A stretch of DNA of 64,000 nucleotides, from the NCBI RefSeq assembly GCF_000237325.1, contig NC_017542.1, forward strand, positions 5,031,001-5,095,000, written 5' to 3'. The notes beneath the pieces are model-generated. The model was not told the origin of the DNA and made no database searches. It saw only the letters and a program-made list of their open reading frames with translations. The first letter of the stretch is position 1; every line of letters starts with the position of its first letter. Shown in pieces: positions 17,237-26,786 of this stretch. Origin of the DNA: Paenibacillus polymyxa M1 (GTDB lineage Bacteria; Bacillota; Bacilli; Paenibacillales; Paenibacillaceae). A program made the position numbers and the translations under genes.

Positions 17237-18076
17237 ATGAATGAAATGAAGGAAGACAAATATATCATCGGAGAACAACAATTCTCCATTCATCACATCT
17301 ACCGTACCGGCTTCACAGTTATGCCCAGACCTCATGTTCATGAGAACTATGAGCTGTATTTTTTGCTGCAGGGCGAACGCATCTACTTTATGAACGGCAA
17401 GGTATACACCGCTCGCAAGGGCGATCTGATATTCATCCTCCCTCATGACTTACACTCTACCGCCAGCACGCAATTGGAGGAAACAGAACGCATTTTGATT
17501 CATTTTTCTCCGACGTTTCTCCCACCGCAGGATCGTGACATTCTGGATCTACCGCCGTATCAGCAATCCGCGTTGCTTCGCTTACCGGCTAGAGAACAAG
17601 TCGAAGTTGAACGACTGTTCCTGCAAATGAATAGCGAATGTAGGAACAAGCAGCCTCTGCATGACCGTTGTGTACAGCATTTGCTGCTGGAAATGCTTAT
17701 CCTGGTGCACCGATCGGAAGCGGCCGAGCGTAGTGAACTTATTTCATCTCATCCCATGCATCAGAAAATCACAGAAATTTCGTCTTTTATTCAGGATCAT
17801 TTCAATGAGCCGTTAACTCTCGAACAAGTGGCCGCCTGCTTTTTTATTAGTCCAGCCTACCTAAGCCGCATCTTTCTAAAATTGACTGGCTTTCATTTCA
17901 GCGAATACATCCGCGTCGTGAGGGTTAGGGCGGCTCAAACCAGACTGCGAACCACCAAGGACAAAATCCAGAGCATTGCGGAGGATGTCGGCTTCGGTCA
18001 TGCCTCCCATTTTAATAAAATCTTTAAAAAAATAACCGGGCTCTCCCCTCTTCAATACCGTAAACAGGTTCGATAG
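17237..18076 (+). CDS. AraC-family transcriptional regulator, cupin plus double HTH
   Basis: About 279 aa from MNEMKEDKY; AAAGGAAG precedes this ATG, while upstream in-frame ATGs lack a site and their extension is not protein-like. The N-terminal cupin sensor has HVHENYELYFLLQGERIYFMN and KGDLIFILPHDLHST. The C-terminal AraC DNA-binding domain has LTLEQVAACFFISPAYLSR and IQSIAEDVGFGHASHFNKIF followed by KKITGLSPLQYRK. It is divergent from the pectinase gene; the obvious inference is activation of that gene by a pectin-derived sugar. Confidence 0.9.
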   Translation: MNEMKEDKYIIGEQQFSIHHIYRTGFTVMPRPHVHENYELYFLLQGERIYFMNGKVYTARKGDLIFILPHDLHSTASTQLEETERILIHFSPTFLPPQDRDILDLPPYQQSALLRLPAREQVEVERLFLQMNSECRNKQPLHDRCVQHLLLEMLILVHRSEAAERSELISSHPMHQKITEISSFIQDHFNEPLTLEQVAACFFISPAYLSRIFLKLTGFHFSEYIRVVRVRAAQTRLRTTKDKIQSIAEDVGFGHASHFNKIFKKITGLSPLQYRKQVR

Positions 18077-18203
18077 GTATTCAGTGTAAATAATTAGGCG
18101 CTAATTTTATACATTCGCTCTTGTCTTGTTTTTCCATTTTTATATCTACTTGCTCTTTCATGGAACTAAAGACGAGCCGCCTGGATTAGGTAATTTACAC
18201 GAC

Positions 18204-18247
18204 AAAAAAGCCATACTTCGCTGCAATGTGTGCAACGAGGTATGGCC
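18204..18247 (-). terminator. Terminator after the threonine-aldolase-like gene
   Basis: On the minus strand GCCATACCTCG...CGAAGTATGGC is followed by TTTTTT, starting 57 bp past the stop at 18304. Confidence 0.8.
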
Positions 18248-18303
18248 TATTTCATCATTCATTTTACCTCTTCAAGATGATACTCATCGTTTATCCGTGA
18301 CCT

Positions 18304-19341
18304 CTATTGTAATGCTTTGATATCCTGAAGCAGCATTTCAATATTTTCTTTCTTTGTGGCCCAACTGGTGCAAAATCGAACAGCAGTATGTGTATCATCA
18401 ACCTTTTCCCAAAAGGAGTAAGTATATTTTTCACTCAACGCCTGTAATATACGATCCGATATAATCGGAAACTGCTGATTGGTTGTAGAATGATATAGGA
18501 AAGAAAATCCTTGCTCGGATAATCCTTTTTGCAGCAACATGGCCATATGTATGGCGTGTTTGGAAATCTCAAAGTATAAACCTTCCTCAAACAGCGTTTC
18601 AAACTGAATGCCCAGCATTCTGCCCTTAGCCAGCAGTCCTCCTTTTTGCTTGATCATATATCTAAAGTCTTTTTTCAAAGCATCATTTAGGATAACGACG
18701 GCTTCTCCCATCATTGCTCCAATTTTAGTGCCGCCAATATAAAACACATCGCACAGCATTGCTATATCTGCTAATGATACATCGCTATCCTCTGCAACCA
18801 AACCATAGCCTAAGCGGGCTCCATCTATAAACAGCGGTAAACCATATTCACGACAGACTTTACTTAACACTTCCAGCTCCGATCGGCTATAGATCGTTCC
18901 ATTCTCGGTCGGTTGAGAAATATAAACCATCCCGGGTTGTACACAGTGCTCAGGAGCAGAATCACTCCAGTGAGCGTCGTATAGTTCCTTTACCTGCTCA
19001 CCCCGGATTTTCCCATCCTCGCTTGGCAATGTCAGTACTTTATGTCCAATAGCCTCAATTGCTCCGGTCTCATGCACAGCAATATGTCCAGAAGTTGCCG
19101 CAATCACACCTTGATGCGGACGCAAAATCGAAGAAATGACCGTTGTATTGGTCTGTGTACCTCCAACCAAAAAGTGTACATCCGCATTTTCGGAGTCACA
19201 CGCCTTTTTAATATAAGCTCTGGCTTTTTCACAATGATCGTCCATACCATAGCCTGGCGTTTGTTCCTCATTCGTTTCCAGTAGTCGCTGTAATATACGT
19301 TCATGGGCACCTTCGGTATAGTCGCATTCAAATCGTATCAT
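18304..19341 (-). CDS. Threonine aldolase-type PLP-dependent lyase (beta-eliminating lyase family)
   Basis: 345 aa, fold-type I PLP enzyme. Seen: FLVGGTQTNTTVISSIL (cofactor phosphate region), AATSGHIAVHETGAIEA, ISQPTENGTIYS, the PLP-ring aspartate in LFIDGARLGYG, and the Schiff-base Lys in FYIGGTKIGAMMGEA. These are the low-specificity L-threonine aldolase signatures, although the family also contains tryptophanase-like and unknown lyases. Its start overlaps the MarR gene by 14 bp, so the two are co-translated and MarR probably regulates it. Confidence 0.88.
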   Translation of the reverse strand: MIRFECDYTEGAHERILQRLLETNEEQTPGYGMDDHCEKARAYIKKACDSENADVHFLVGGTQTNTTVISSILRPHQGVIAATSGHIAVHETGAIEAIGHKVLTLPSEDGKIRGEQVKELYDAHWSDSAPEHCVQPGMVYISQPTENGTIYSRSELEVLSKVCREYGLPLFIDGARLGYGLVAEDSDVSLADIAMLCDVFYIGGTKIGAMMGEAVVILNDALKKDFRYMIKQKGGLLAKGRMLGIQFETLFEEGLYFEISKHAIHMAMLLQKGLSEQGFSFLYHSTTNQQFPIISDRILQALSEKYTYSFWEKVDDTHTAVRFCTSWATKKENIEMLLQDIKALQ

Positions 19342-19789
19342 TCTGTATCCTCTCCGAAATATCCAATTTCTTCTGAATTAACAACATAGAAGCATGTAAT
19401 TCTTCAATCTCTATTTCTGAAAGTCCTTGAACTAATCTTAGAATTTGCTCATCAGACCTTTCATTCAATTGGTTGTAGAACGTTTTTCCTTTAGGTGTCA
19501 GACGAATTAGATTTGTTCTATTATCCACCGTTGAATTTTCCTTAACAAGAAAGCCCTCTTTGCAAAATTTAGCAATGATCCTGCTCATATAGCTGCGATC
19601 AATTTTAAGAGATTCGACCAGCGTATTCGCAATACATGGCTCGATCAACCCGATCTCTATAATGACACGTGCCTCGGTAAAGGAATATCCGCTATCCAGC
19701 ACATGTCTATCTAAAACACCAAGTAAATTCGTATAGAACCGGTTAAAACGCCTCATATCCGCTATGATATTAGCATCTATATTGACCAT
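19328..19789 (-). CDS. MarR-family transcriptional regulator
   Basis: 153 aa with the MarR winged helix: FTEARVIIEIGL, IANTLVESLKIDRSYMSRIIAKF (recognition helix), the wing GFLVKENSTVDNRTNLIRLT, and LTPKGKTFYNQL. It is first in a two-gene unit with the PLP lyase. A perfect 25-bp palindrome 45-69 bp upstream is the likely autoregulatory operator. Ligand unknown. Confidence 0.92.
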   Translation of the reverse strand: MVNIDANIIADMRRFNRFYTNLLGVLDRHVLDSGYSFTEARVIIEIGLIEPCIANTLVESLKIDRSYMSRIIAKFCKEGFLVKENSTVDNRTNLIRLTPKGKTFYNQLNERSDEQILRLVQGLSEIEIEELHASMLLIQKKLDISERIQNDTI

Positions 19790-19833
19790 AACTCCCCCTA
19801 TTTAGTGGACTTTTGCAACAATTATAGTAATGA

Positions 19834-19858
19834 TATTTGTTGACTATGTCAACAAATA
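19834..19858. promoter_or_regulatory. Perfect 25-bp palindrome, probable MarR operator
   Basis: TATTTGTTGAC-TAT-GTCAACAAATA: 11-bp perfect arms and a 3-bp spacer, centred about 57 bp upstream of the MarR start. Symmetry, size and AT-rich outer arms fit MarR operators. One end overlaps the T tract of the RND-operon terminator. Confidence 0.65.
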
Positions 19859-19897
19859 AAAAGATCGTACATGAAGACCTTCGCCTCATGTACGATC
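19857..19897 (-). terminator. Terminator after RND pump gene (CGTACA hairpin 3)
   Basis: On the minus strand GATCGTACATGA pairs with TCATGTACGATC, followed by TTTTTATTT, 47 bp beyond the pump stop. It shares its CGTACA/TGTACG stem with hairpins at 24572 and 26658. Confidence 0.85.
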
Positions 19898-19943
19898 CCT
19901 ATTCTAAAAGAAATATTGAAGTATATTGTTTTTCTGTATTTAC

Positions 19944-22900
19944 CTACAAGGTCAATGAGCTATCGGTGTTTATAGTCTTTTCCTGCTTCTGCTTCCGCTT
20001 CAGCTTCAGATGAGCTACGACCATATACAGCGTCGGAACGACAAACAAGGTTAAAATGGTCGAAAAGATCAGGCCAAAGATAATGGTCGTTGCCAACGGT
20101 TTGAAGAGAATTTCTCCTATGGTGGCGATAGGGATCATCCCCACAATCGCAGTTAACGAAGTAAGCAAGATCGGACGGAAACGGGCAGAACATGCCATAA
20201 GGATCGCGTCTGTCAGTTCAGCTCCTTCACGCCGCGCATCTTCAATAAACTCTATCAACACAATACCGTTACGCACAACGATACCAGCCAGTGAAATGAT
20301 CCCCATAATACTCATGAATCCAATTGGCATGCCTGAAATAAAGCTTCCAAGAATTCCGCCTGCCGCTGCCAGATACACAGTGGTCATAATAATAAGCGGT
20401 GTGGAGACGGAGTAAAACTGCATCGTGATCAAGAGCAGGATGAGAAAAACAACGATAATGGCTAGTTTGCCCAAATCTGTAAAAATATCAGATTGCGCGG
20501 ATGTTTCTCCTCCCATCTCCCAGGTGTAGCCTGGTTCAAACTGTGTATGGGTTAGTTTGCTACGGATGTCATTAGTGAGTTCTGTAGCTGTACGCCCATT
20601 CGCATTGGCTGAAATCGTTACCGTTCGTTCCAAATCATAACGGTGGATTTGCTGAATGGAAAAGTCCGGTTTCATCGTGACTAACTGGGATAATGGAATT
20701 TGCTCTTTTGCCGCATTGGTTACACTTAATTGTTGGAATAATACCTCAGGATCATCGTTTGGTTTATTCATGTATATATTTATATCCAGCAATTCCTTAC
20801 CTGTATCAAAATCCGTTACATTGACCCCGTCACCCATTAACAGCAGAGTACGCGTCAAATTGGAATAGCTAACCCGATATTTATCCAAGGCTTGTGGGTT
20901 GACTTGGAAATTCAGATTATAGCTTTGCATCCCCATATTATCGGTCACGTCTACAGCTCCGGGGGTACCCGCAACCATTTCTTTGACTTTAGCTGTCATG
21001 TTTTGCAGTTTATCAATGTCTTCTCCCTTCATCCGGATAGACACCGCACTGCCGACCGGAATACCTAATTGAGGAACCCGAATGCTGATCAATGCAGATG
21101 GATATTTGGCTTGCAACGTATGAGTCCAGCTATCCACTGTTTTCTGGAGATCGAATAGTCCCTCGTTTCCAACGACAGCAAGTTGACCGTTGACCGCTCC
21201 CCCAGAGCCGTGACCGCCTGCAACATCGCTGTACATCTGAGGCGCTCCTCCACCCGCCGTTGCCGACAGCCGCTCTGTCTCTGGTTGTTTTTTGACCCAC
21301 AGCCCAATCTCGTTAATTACCCGATTGGTTGCCTGTAACGATGTTCCTTCCGGCATCGTTACGCTGATCGTGGCATCCGCCTGGTCGGATTCTGGGAATA
21401 ATTGAATGGGAACAACCGCAAGTAATCCATAAGCTGCCGTACCAATCATAAGACCAATCAGCGCTGTTAAAAGCGGGCGTTGCAGTATTCTTGGCATCCA
21501 GTTTTTAGAGTACACATTGGATAGAGACTGGATTTGATGACCCAGAAGCCCGGGCGGCTTAACCGCTTGGTTACTCTGTTTCCCTTTACGGCGTTGATCA
21601 TACCATTGACGAAAAATAGGAATAATTGTTAACGACATAATCATGGAAGCTAGCATCGTTAACGAAATAACGGTAGGGATCGGTTTAATAAAGTCTCCGA
21701 TATTACCCGGCAGGAATAACAACGGAGCAAATGCTGCAACCGTAGCTAGCGTAGCTGTAATGATCGATAAGGATACCTCTTTGGTTCCTTTAATAGCTGC
21801 CTCCGTAGCATTTTCCCCAAATTCAGAGCGTCGGCGTTCAATGTTGTCATTGACCACGACGGCATCATCAACCAATATCCCTAGCACGATGATGAGTCCG
21901 ATGACTGAAATTTGATTCAGCGTAGTTCCTGTCATGGGCAAGAAAATAAAGCCGATGGCGATGGAAACAGGAATGGCCAACGCCACAAATGCAGAAGTTA
22001 GCAAATTCAAGCCTAAAGTACATATCACAATAACCGATAAAATAGCGATAATCATCTCTTTGGTCAGGTTTCCAAATATTTCACTCACTCGATCATTTTG
22101 TGCAAAAAGCAGCTCAAAATGTACATTCTTCGGCAAACTGCTCGCAAGTTGATTGATTTTGGCTGTTGTTGCTTTGGATACCGTTGGCACATCTGTTCCT
22201 ATATCTCCGCTTACACTGATCGAAATAGCAGGCTTGGTATTCACATACGTATAACTAGCTGCTTTTTTAAAAACAAGTGAGGCAGTACCTATATCCTTCA
22301 GAGATATCGGAAATCCATCGTCATTGCTTGAAATCTGGACGTTATTTAGAATCGATGGATCCGTTGAGGCATTCACCGTCAGCTGATAAGTACGCTCATT
22401 GAAATCCATACTTCCTGTAGGCACTCTGTCATTCTCATCCTTGATCGCTTGAACAACCTGCTCCCAGGAGATGTTATATTGTTGCATCTTTTGCGTGTCT
22501 AAGCTAACTCGTACCTCTTGCTCAGGTATTCCTTGAATATTAACCTGCGAAATACCGTGGACTGTTTTTAATTGATCTTTCCATTTGTTCATTAATTCAT
22601 TTAATGAGTATAAATCCTCAACCTTATCAGAGGTGATCGCATATGAACCAATGAAAGAGCTAGTCATGCTATCATTGATTATAGGCTGCATCGCATCGTC
22701 TGGAAGCTCGGATTGTGCATCCTGCACCTTCGTACGAAGATCAGCCCATACTTTTGTCGGATCCGCATCATTCAAAGCTTCTATGATAATACTGGATTGG
22801 CCTTTCGATGAAGTAGAGGAAATCGTTTTGACACCTTGTACAGCTTTAATTTTCTGTTCCATGACCTTAGTAATGGTTTGCTCGATTCTTTCAGGTGAGG

Positions 22901-23054
22901 CACCCGGATAGATGGTTGTAACACTGGCTGACATAGGAATAACATCAGGCTGCTCCTGTTTGGGCAACGATGTAAAATTAAAGAGCCCTAGCAGTATGCA
23001 CATACCAAAGAAAATGAGCGTAATTTTCTGTTTTTTAACGATATATTTAATCAT
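19944..23054 (-). CDS. RND-superfamily efflux pump inner-membrane protein (HAE1/SwrC-like)
   Basis: 1036 aa, the normal size for AcrB/SwrC-type pumps. Layout: TM1 (ITLIFFGMCILLGLFNF), first large extracytoplasmic loop (VTTIYPGASPERIEQTITKVME), TM2-6 with GLIIVLGILVDDAVVVNDNIERR (transmembrane acidic pair for proton transfer), second large loop, and TM8-12 with SIMGIISLAGIVVRNGIVLIEFI. It exports amphiphilic compounds by proton antiport. Its start overlaps the adaptor stop (ATGA), so both are made together. Being beside a polymyxin producer locus suggests self-protection or lipopeptide export as one possibility, but there is no direct evidence. Confidence 0.93.
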   Translation of the reverse strand: MIKYIVKKQKITLIFFGMCILLGLFNFTSLPKQEQPDVIPMSASVTTIYPGASPERIEQTITKVMEQKIKAVQGVKTISSTSSKGQSSIIIEALNDADPTKVWADLRTKVQDAQSELPDDAMQPIINDSMTSSFIGSYAITSDKVEDLYSLNELMNKWKDQLKTVHGISQVNIQGIPEQEVRVSLDTQKMQQYNISWEQVVQAIKDENDRVPTGSMDFNERTYQLTVNASTDPSILNNVQISSNDDGFPISLKDIGTASLVFKKAASYTYVNTKPAISISVSGDIGTDVPTVSKATTAKINQLASSLPKNVHFELLFAQNDRVSEIFGNLTKEMIIAILSVIVICTLGLNLLTSAFVALAIPVSIAIGFIFLPMTGTTLNQISVIGLIIVLGILVDDAVVVNDNIERRRSEFGENATEAAIKGTKEVSLSIITATLATVAAFAPLLFLPGNIGDFIKPIPTVISLTMLASMIMSLTIIPIFRQWYDQRRKGKQSNQAVKPPGLLGHQIQSLSNVYSKNWMPRILQRPLLTALIGLMIGTAAYGLLAVVPIQLFPESDQADATISVTMPEGTSLQATNRVINEIGLWVKKQPETERLSATAGGGAPQMYSDVAGGHGSGGAVNGQLAVVGNEGLFDLQKTVDSWTHTLQAKYPSALISIRVPQLGIPVGSAVSIRMKGEDIDKLQNMTAKVKEMVAGTPGAVDVTDNMGMQSYNLNFQVNPQALDKYRVSYSNLTRTLLLMGDGVNVTDFDTGKELLDINIYMNKPNDDPEVLFQQLSVTNAAKEQIPLSQLVTMKPDFSIQQIHRYDLERTVTISANANGRTATELTNDIRSKLTHTQFEPGYTWEMGGETSAQSDIFTDLGKLAIIVVFLILLLITMQFYSVSTPLIIMTTVYLAAAGGILGSFISGMPIGFMSIMGIISLAGIVVRNGIVLIEFIEDARREGAELTDAILMACSARFRPILLTSLTAIVGMIPIATIGEILFKPLATTIIFGLIFSTILTLFVVPTLYMVVAHLKLKRKQKQEKTINTDSSLTL

Positions 23055-24466
23055 TCGGATGACTCCTCCGATTTCCCAAGCACATCATTCCCAATTAAAT
23101 CGCCATTAAACAAGGTTCCTGCTCCTTGTGTAACAATTTGATCGCCTGCCTGTAGTCCGGAGAGAACTTCGAATTGATTATTCGTTACTTTTCCCACTTT
23201 AATTGTGGTTTTAACGGCCTTACCATTCACAGCTTTAAAAATATAAGGGTCACTTCCCGTGCTAATCACGGATTCTACAGGCACTAACAGGGCTTCCGCT
23301 TGATTCACACTTTTAGATGCGCTGATGACTTGTCCAGGTTTCCAATCCAGTTCAGGGTTAGGCAGGCTGACTTCCACATTAATACTGCCCGTTTTCGCAT
23401 TCGTTGATGGGTAGATCTGAGTAACGGTCCCTATTCTAATTTCATTATAGAGTGATATATTTACTTTTTGGTTTTTCTTCCATGATAAGATTTCGCTATC
23501 CGGTACGGGAAGAAGTACTTTTAAGGTCTTGATATTCCCGACGACGAATGCCTCACTCCCACTGGAGCCCAGTTGACCATCAGACACCTTTTTTTCAATG
23601 ACTACGCCAGCGATCGGGGAGGTTAAAGTAGCTTTTTTAAGTGACAAGGATGACTGTTCATAAGCAGCCAATGCATCCTCGTAGGTAGCCTGCGCCTGAG
23701 CTTTACTGGCTAGCCCTTGCTGCTTCGTAGCCATAGCGGTCTCCAGCCCTGCTCTGGCCTGCTCTACACCAGCTGAAGCCTGGGCACGTTGTTCCTGTGA
23801 GGCTCCCGCAAGCAAGAGAGACAACTGCTCTTGTGCGTCACTTAAACTTTTTTGTGCATTCGTTAATTCCAGCTGTGCATTCTCATTTTCCGACAATGAT
23901 GCTGCACCTGCCTGGAACAGACTTTGCGTCCGTGCGGCATCCGCTTTTTTCTTATTGTAAGCATTGGTGGCTGCAGTAACCGCATTTTGTGACTGTGCAA
24001 TTTCCTGCTTTTTGGCGCCATTGTTCAATTCCTGCAATTTCGATTGGGCCGCATCGACCTGGGATTGTGAACTATGAATACCCGCCTGTGCCGATTGAAC
24101 AGAAGCCTCCGCTTGGCTAAGACCGGCTTTTGCCTTTTCCATGGTTGCCTTGGCCCGATCCAGCTGCAGCTGGTAGACAGATGTATCTAACTTCGCAAGG
24201 ACGCTCCCTTTTTCTACGGAGTCCCCTACCTCAACCATAGTGTTCAATATACGTCCATCCGCTTCAAAGGAAACACTAGCTTCATTACTTGCCTGCAATG
24301 TTCCCGCCAGATTAAAATCATTGGCCAAAGGTTTCATTACAAGCTTCTCTACTTTTACCGGATGACTTGCCTGTGTTACAGAGTTCTCCGTTGCACTGGA
24401 GCAACCGGAAGCTACTATAGCTAATGCAATCCCCGTAATCATGATCCTGATTCCTTTTTTCTTCAA
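23051..24466 (-). CDS. RND efflux adaptor lipoprotein (HlyD/MFP family)
   Basis: About 471 aa when started at TTG 24466 (LKKKGIRIMITGI), which has GGGAGG about 11 nt upstream and puts a lipoprotein signal peptide ending VASGC-SSA directly at the N terminus; upstream in-frame ATGs would add ~54 non-signal residues. Domains: lipoyl half (SFEADGRILNTMVEVGDSVEKGSVLAKLD), a long Ala/Gln/Lys-rich coiled coil (residues ~90-250) and the returning lipoyl and beta-barrel part (LTSPIAGVVIEKKVSDGQLG). It couples with the RND pump next to it, overlapping by 4 bp. Confidence 0.9.
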   Translation of the reverse strand: MKKKGIRIMITGIALAIVASGCSSATENSVTQASHPVKVEKLVMKPLANDFNLAGTLQASNEASVSFEADGRILNTMVEVGDSVEKGSVLAKLDTSVYQLQLDRAKATMEKAKAGLSQAEASVQSAQAGIHSSQSQVDAAQSKLQELNNGAKKQEIAQSQNAVTAATNAYNKKKADAARTQSLFQAGAASLSENENAQLELTNAQKSLSDAQEQLSLLLAGASQEQRAQASAGVEQARAGLETAMATKQQGLASKAQAQATYEDALAAYEQSSLSLKKATLTSPIAGVVIEKKVSDGQLGSSGSEAFVVGNIKTLKVLLPVPDSEILSWKKNQKVNISLYNEIRIGTVTQIYPSTNAKTGSINVEVSLPNPELDWKPGQVISASKSVNQAEALLVPVESVISTGSDPYIFKAVNGKAVKTTIKVGKVTNNQFEVLSGLQAGDQIVTQGAGTLFNGDLIGNDVLGKSEESSE

Positions 24467-24571
24467 CTTAATGTCATCCTCCCTGATTCTCTCTTCTAAA
24501 GGTGCTATCAGCAACCCGTGGGTCATGTAAACTTTTTTCATTGCTTTTTTCATGTTATAACAATGAACACA

Positions 24572-24610
24572 CAAAAAAATCGTACAAAGGGGCAAGCACC
24601 TTATGTACGA
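24572..24610 (-). terminator. Terminator between response regulator and adaptor genes (CGTACA hairpin 2)
   Basis: On the minus strand TCGTACA...TGTACGA with inner AAGG/CCTT pairing, then TTTTTTT, 36 bp beyond the regulator stop. It divides the kinase/regulator unit from the adaptor/pump unit, or allows partial read-through. Confidence 0.8.
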
Positions 24611-24645
24611 CTGGGCAATGAAAAACATCTATTCAGTTAACATCT

Positions 24646-25296
24646 CTAAAGCTGTAAAATCCCACGTTCCAACGAAACAGCAACGGCTTCAGATCTAGAA
24701 TCAACACCAAGCTTATTATAAATATTCGTTAAATGCGCTTTGACGGTACGCTCGGAAATCCCCATATCAAATGCTATTTCCTTGCTTTTAAAACCGTGTG
24801 CAACAGACTTTAATATATGCCTTTCCTTATCCGTAAGAACTAAGCTGCTCTCGCGGGATTCTAGCTTGGCTTCTTTCTTATTCGTTGCAGCGAACACCCT
24901 TGCTGTTATTTCTGGCTGAAGCAACGTTTCACCCCTTAGCGCTGACTCAATCGTGCGAAACAGGTTTTCCCGGCTGGTATCTTTCAATAAATATCCTTTT
25001 GCCCCCAAAGAAAGTCCCTTAATCATTAAATCATCTTCGTTATAGGTAGTCAGGATAATGACGGGCGTTTCATTTTGTTTTTCTCTGAGGGCTTTCATTG
25101 TATCCAAACCACTCATTTGTGGCATATATAAATCTAGTAATATGACATCCGGTTGAAGCTCCTCGATCAGTTTAAGAGCAGTTGCACCTTCTCCGGCCTC
25201 GCCAATAACTTCATAGCTGTCATTGGTCTCCAACACCAGCTTTAACCCTTCTCTAACGACCCAATGATCGTCGACGATTAAAATCTTGTATTTCAT
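24646..25296 (-). CDS. NarL/LuxR-type response regulator
   Basis: 216 aa. The receiver domain has the acidic pair DD at 9-10, the phospho-acceptor D55 in VILLDLYMPQMSG, T in ILTTYNE, and K in YLLKDTS. The C-terminal LuxR helix-turn-helix has LTDKERHILKSVAHGFKSKE and GISERTVKAHLTNIYNKLGV. Its start overlaps the kinase stop by 4 bp. The adaptor/pump genes directly downstream are the most likely target. Confidence 0.95.
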   Translation of the reverse strand: MKYKILIVDDHWVVREGLKLVLETNDSYEVIGEAGEGATALKLIEELQPDVILLDLYMPQMSGLDTMKALREKQNETPVIILTTYNEDDLMIKGLSLGAKGYLLKDTSRENLFRTIESALRGETLLQPEITARVFAATNKKEAKLESRESSLVLTDKERHILKSVAHGFKSKEIAFDMGISERTVKAHLTNIYNKLGVDSRSEAVAVSLERGILQL

Positions 25297-26537
25297 GATA
25301 GGTCTCCTTTAGTAAGAGGCGCCTCTATTTTTATAGCTGTACCTGCTTGCAATATACTGTTAATATTGATGTTTCCACCCAGCATCCGTACACGTTCATG
25401 GATCCCTATTATTCCGTAATGTCCTGTTTGCTTGGCAATAATATCTGTATCAAATCCTTTTCCATCATCACGAATCTCAATTTCAATCTTACCTTCGTTA
25501 TCCAAAATATTAATCCATACGGTATTCGCGTGTGAATGCTTGGCTACATTGGTTAAACATTCGCTTATAATAAATAGTCCATGCTCGAACAGCAGTCTGG
25601 GGACTGAAGTTTTAATTTTGATGTTGCGTATGACACGAATGCTCGTAGCCATTGTAAATCGCTGTATTTCTTCCTCCACTGCTTCTGCAAAATCAACTTC
25701 CGAGATCGTTTTCGAACGCAGATTGTCTATGGCTCGCCTTGAATCAGACAATGTCCTCCGTACTTGTGACATCGATTGTTGGACAATCTCTTGGGCTCTT
25801 TGCGTACTTCCTTTGCTCAGATGAGCGTCAATGGCTTCCAGCTGCATGATTAGCCCAGCAAGCCCTTGAGCCAGCGTATCATGCAGATCACGGGCCATGC
25901 GTTGTCGTTCATTGGCAATTGTAAGTTCTTCCACCTTTTGATGTGCGATTTCAAGCTCTTTCAGAACGTTTTGTGTGCGGATTCGTGCCTTGACTTGTTT
26001 GAGAAAAAGAACCGCATAAGCAACTATAACAACGACAATTAGAAAAAATAGCGGGATGAACAGCACAAATTGCCTGCCGTCATTGTGAGAGACCACAGCC
26101 ACACAAAAAAGAACGTAGGAGATCAAAAATACAAGAATGACCTTGAGCGGCTTATAATAAATACCTATACTCTGACCCACCAAAACGGGCATTAAACCCA
26201 CTAGTACTATGGAGAAACTTTCAGGTAGAAGAAATGCACTTGCAAAGATCAAGCCCCCTTGTATCACAAAATAAGCCCATGAAAAATATTTTGCCACTCG
26301 ATGAGCATGCAGGTACAAGAGGATGTGCAATATGATAATTATAGTGAATAAAGAACTTTGCAGTAGATTTAAACCACCAAACAAATGTTGAAGAATGACA
26401 GACTCACTATAAATTATAAAAACCCATATGATCGTTAATATTTTTGAAATATCCTTGTTCTCAACTTCACCTTCACTTTTACTCTCACTTGTTTCCGGAT
26501 TTAGATTTTGAACCTGAACATTAGATGCATCGTTCAT
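25293..26537 (-). CDS. Sensor histidine kinase, HisKA_3 (NarL-partner) type
   Basis: 414 aa. Residues ~30-180 hold about six membrane helices with hardly any extracytoplasmic loop, the layout of membrane-perturbation sensors such as DesK-like kinases. A coiled linker leads to the dimerisation and phosphotransfer motif ERQRMARDLHDTLAQGL, with phospho-His at 219. The HATPase_c part has ISECLTNVAKHSHANTVW (N box) and IEIRDDGKGFD (G1) with HYGIIGIHERVRMLGG (G2). It should phosphorylate the regulator encoded right after it. A hairpin in its 5' leader may attenuate it. Confidence 0.94.
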   Translation of the reverse strand: MNDASNVQVQNLNPETSESKSEGEVENKDISKILTIIWVFIIYSESVILQHLFGGLNLLQSSLFTIIIILHILLYLHAHRVAKYFSWAYFVIQGGLIFASAFLLPESFSIVLVGLMPVLVGQSIGIYYKPLKVILVFLISYVLFCVAVVSHNDGRQFVLFIPLFFLIVVVIVAYAVLFLKQVKARIRTQNVLKELEIAHQKVEELTIANERQRMARDLHDTLAQGLAGLIMQLEAIDAHLSKGSTQRAQEIVQQSMSQVRRTLSDSRRAIDNLRSKTISEVDFAEAVEEEIQRFTMATSIRVIRNIKIKTSVPRLLFEHGLFIISECLTNVAKHSHANTVWINILDNEGKIEIEIRDDGKGFDTDIIAKQTGHYGIIGIHERVRMLGGNININSILQAGTAIKIEAPLTKGDLS

Positions 26538-26657
26538 AATTCCCTCCTACAATTCTGAATTCAGCTTTTCAACTTATTAGGATATGCCGCTATGACGGCC
26601 TGGTCCATTTCGTTTGAACAAAAATCATTTATATATCATTTTACAAAAAAACGAAAG

Positions 26658-26695
26658 GAAAAAAACGTACACATGGGCAGTTTCACTTGTACGTT
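26658..26695 (-). terminator. Hairpin with U tract in the kinase leader (CGTACA hairpin 1)
   Basis: On the minus strand AACGTACA pairs with TGTACGTT and is followed by TTTTTTCC, about 120 bp upstream of the kinase start and ~90 bp downstream of the small-gene stop. Because another terminator (26743) already follows the small gene, this one may be an attenuator. Confidence 0.55.
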
Positions 26696-26742
26696 TGGGC
26701 ATTGAGTACTTTTTGTTCGATACTATCCATTATGGCGTCATA

Positions 26743-26777
26743 TAAAAAGCACGCAGCAGGTTATCCTGTGCGCGCTT
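26743..26777 (-). terminator. Terminator after the sspH/small-protein pair
   Basis: On the minus strand GCGCGCACAGG pairs with CCTGCTGCGTGC and is followed by TTTTTATA, 10 bp beyond the stop at 26787. Confidence 0.8.
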
Positions 26778-26786
26778 GACCACTCT

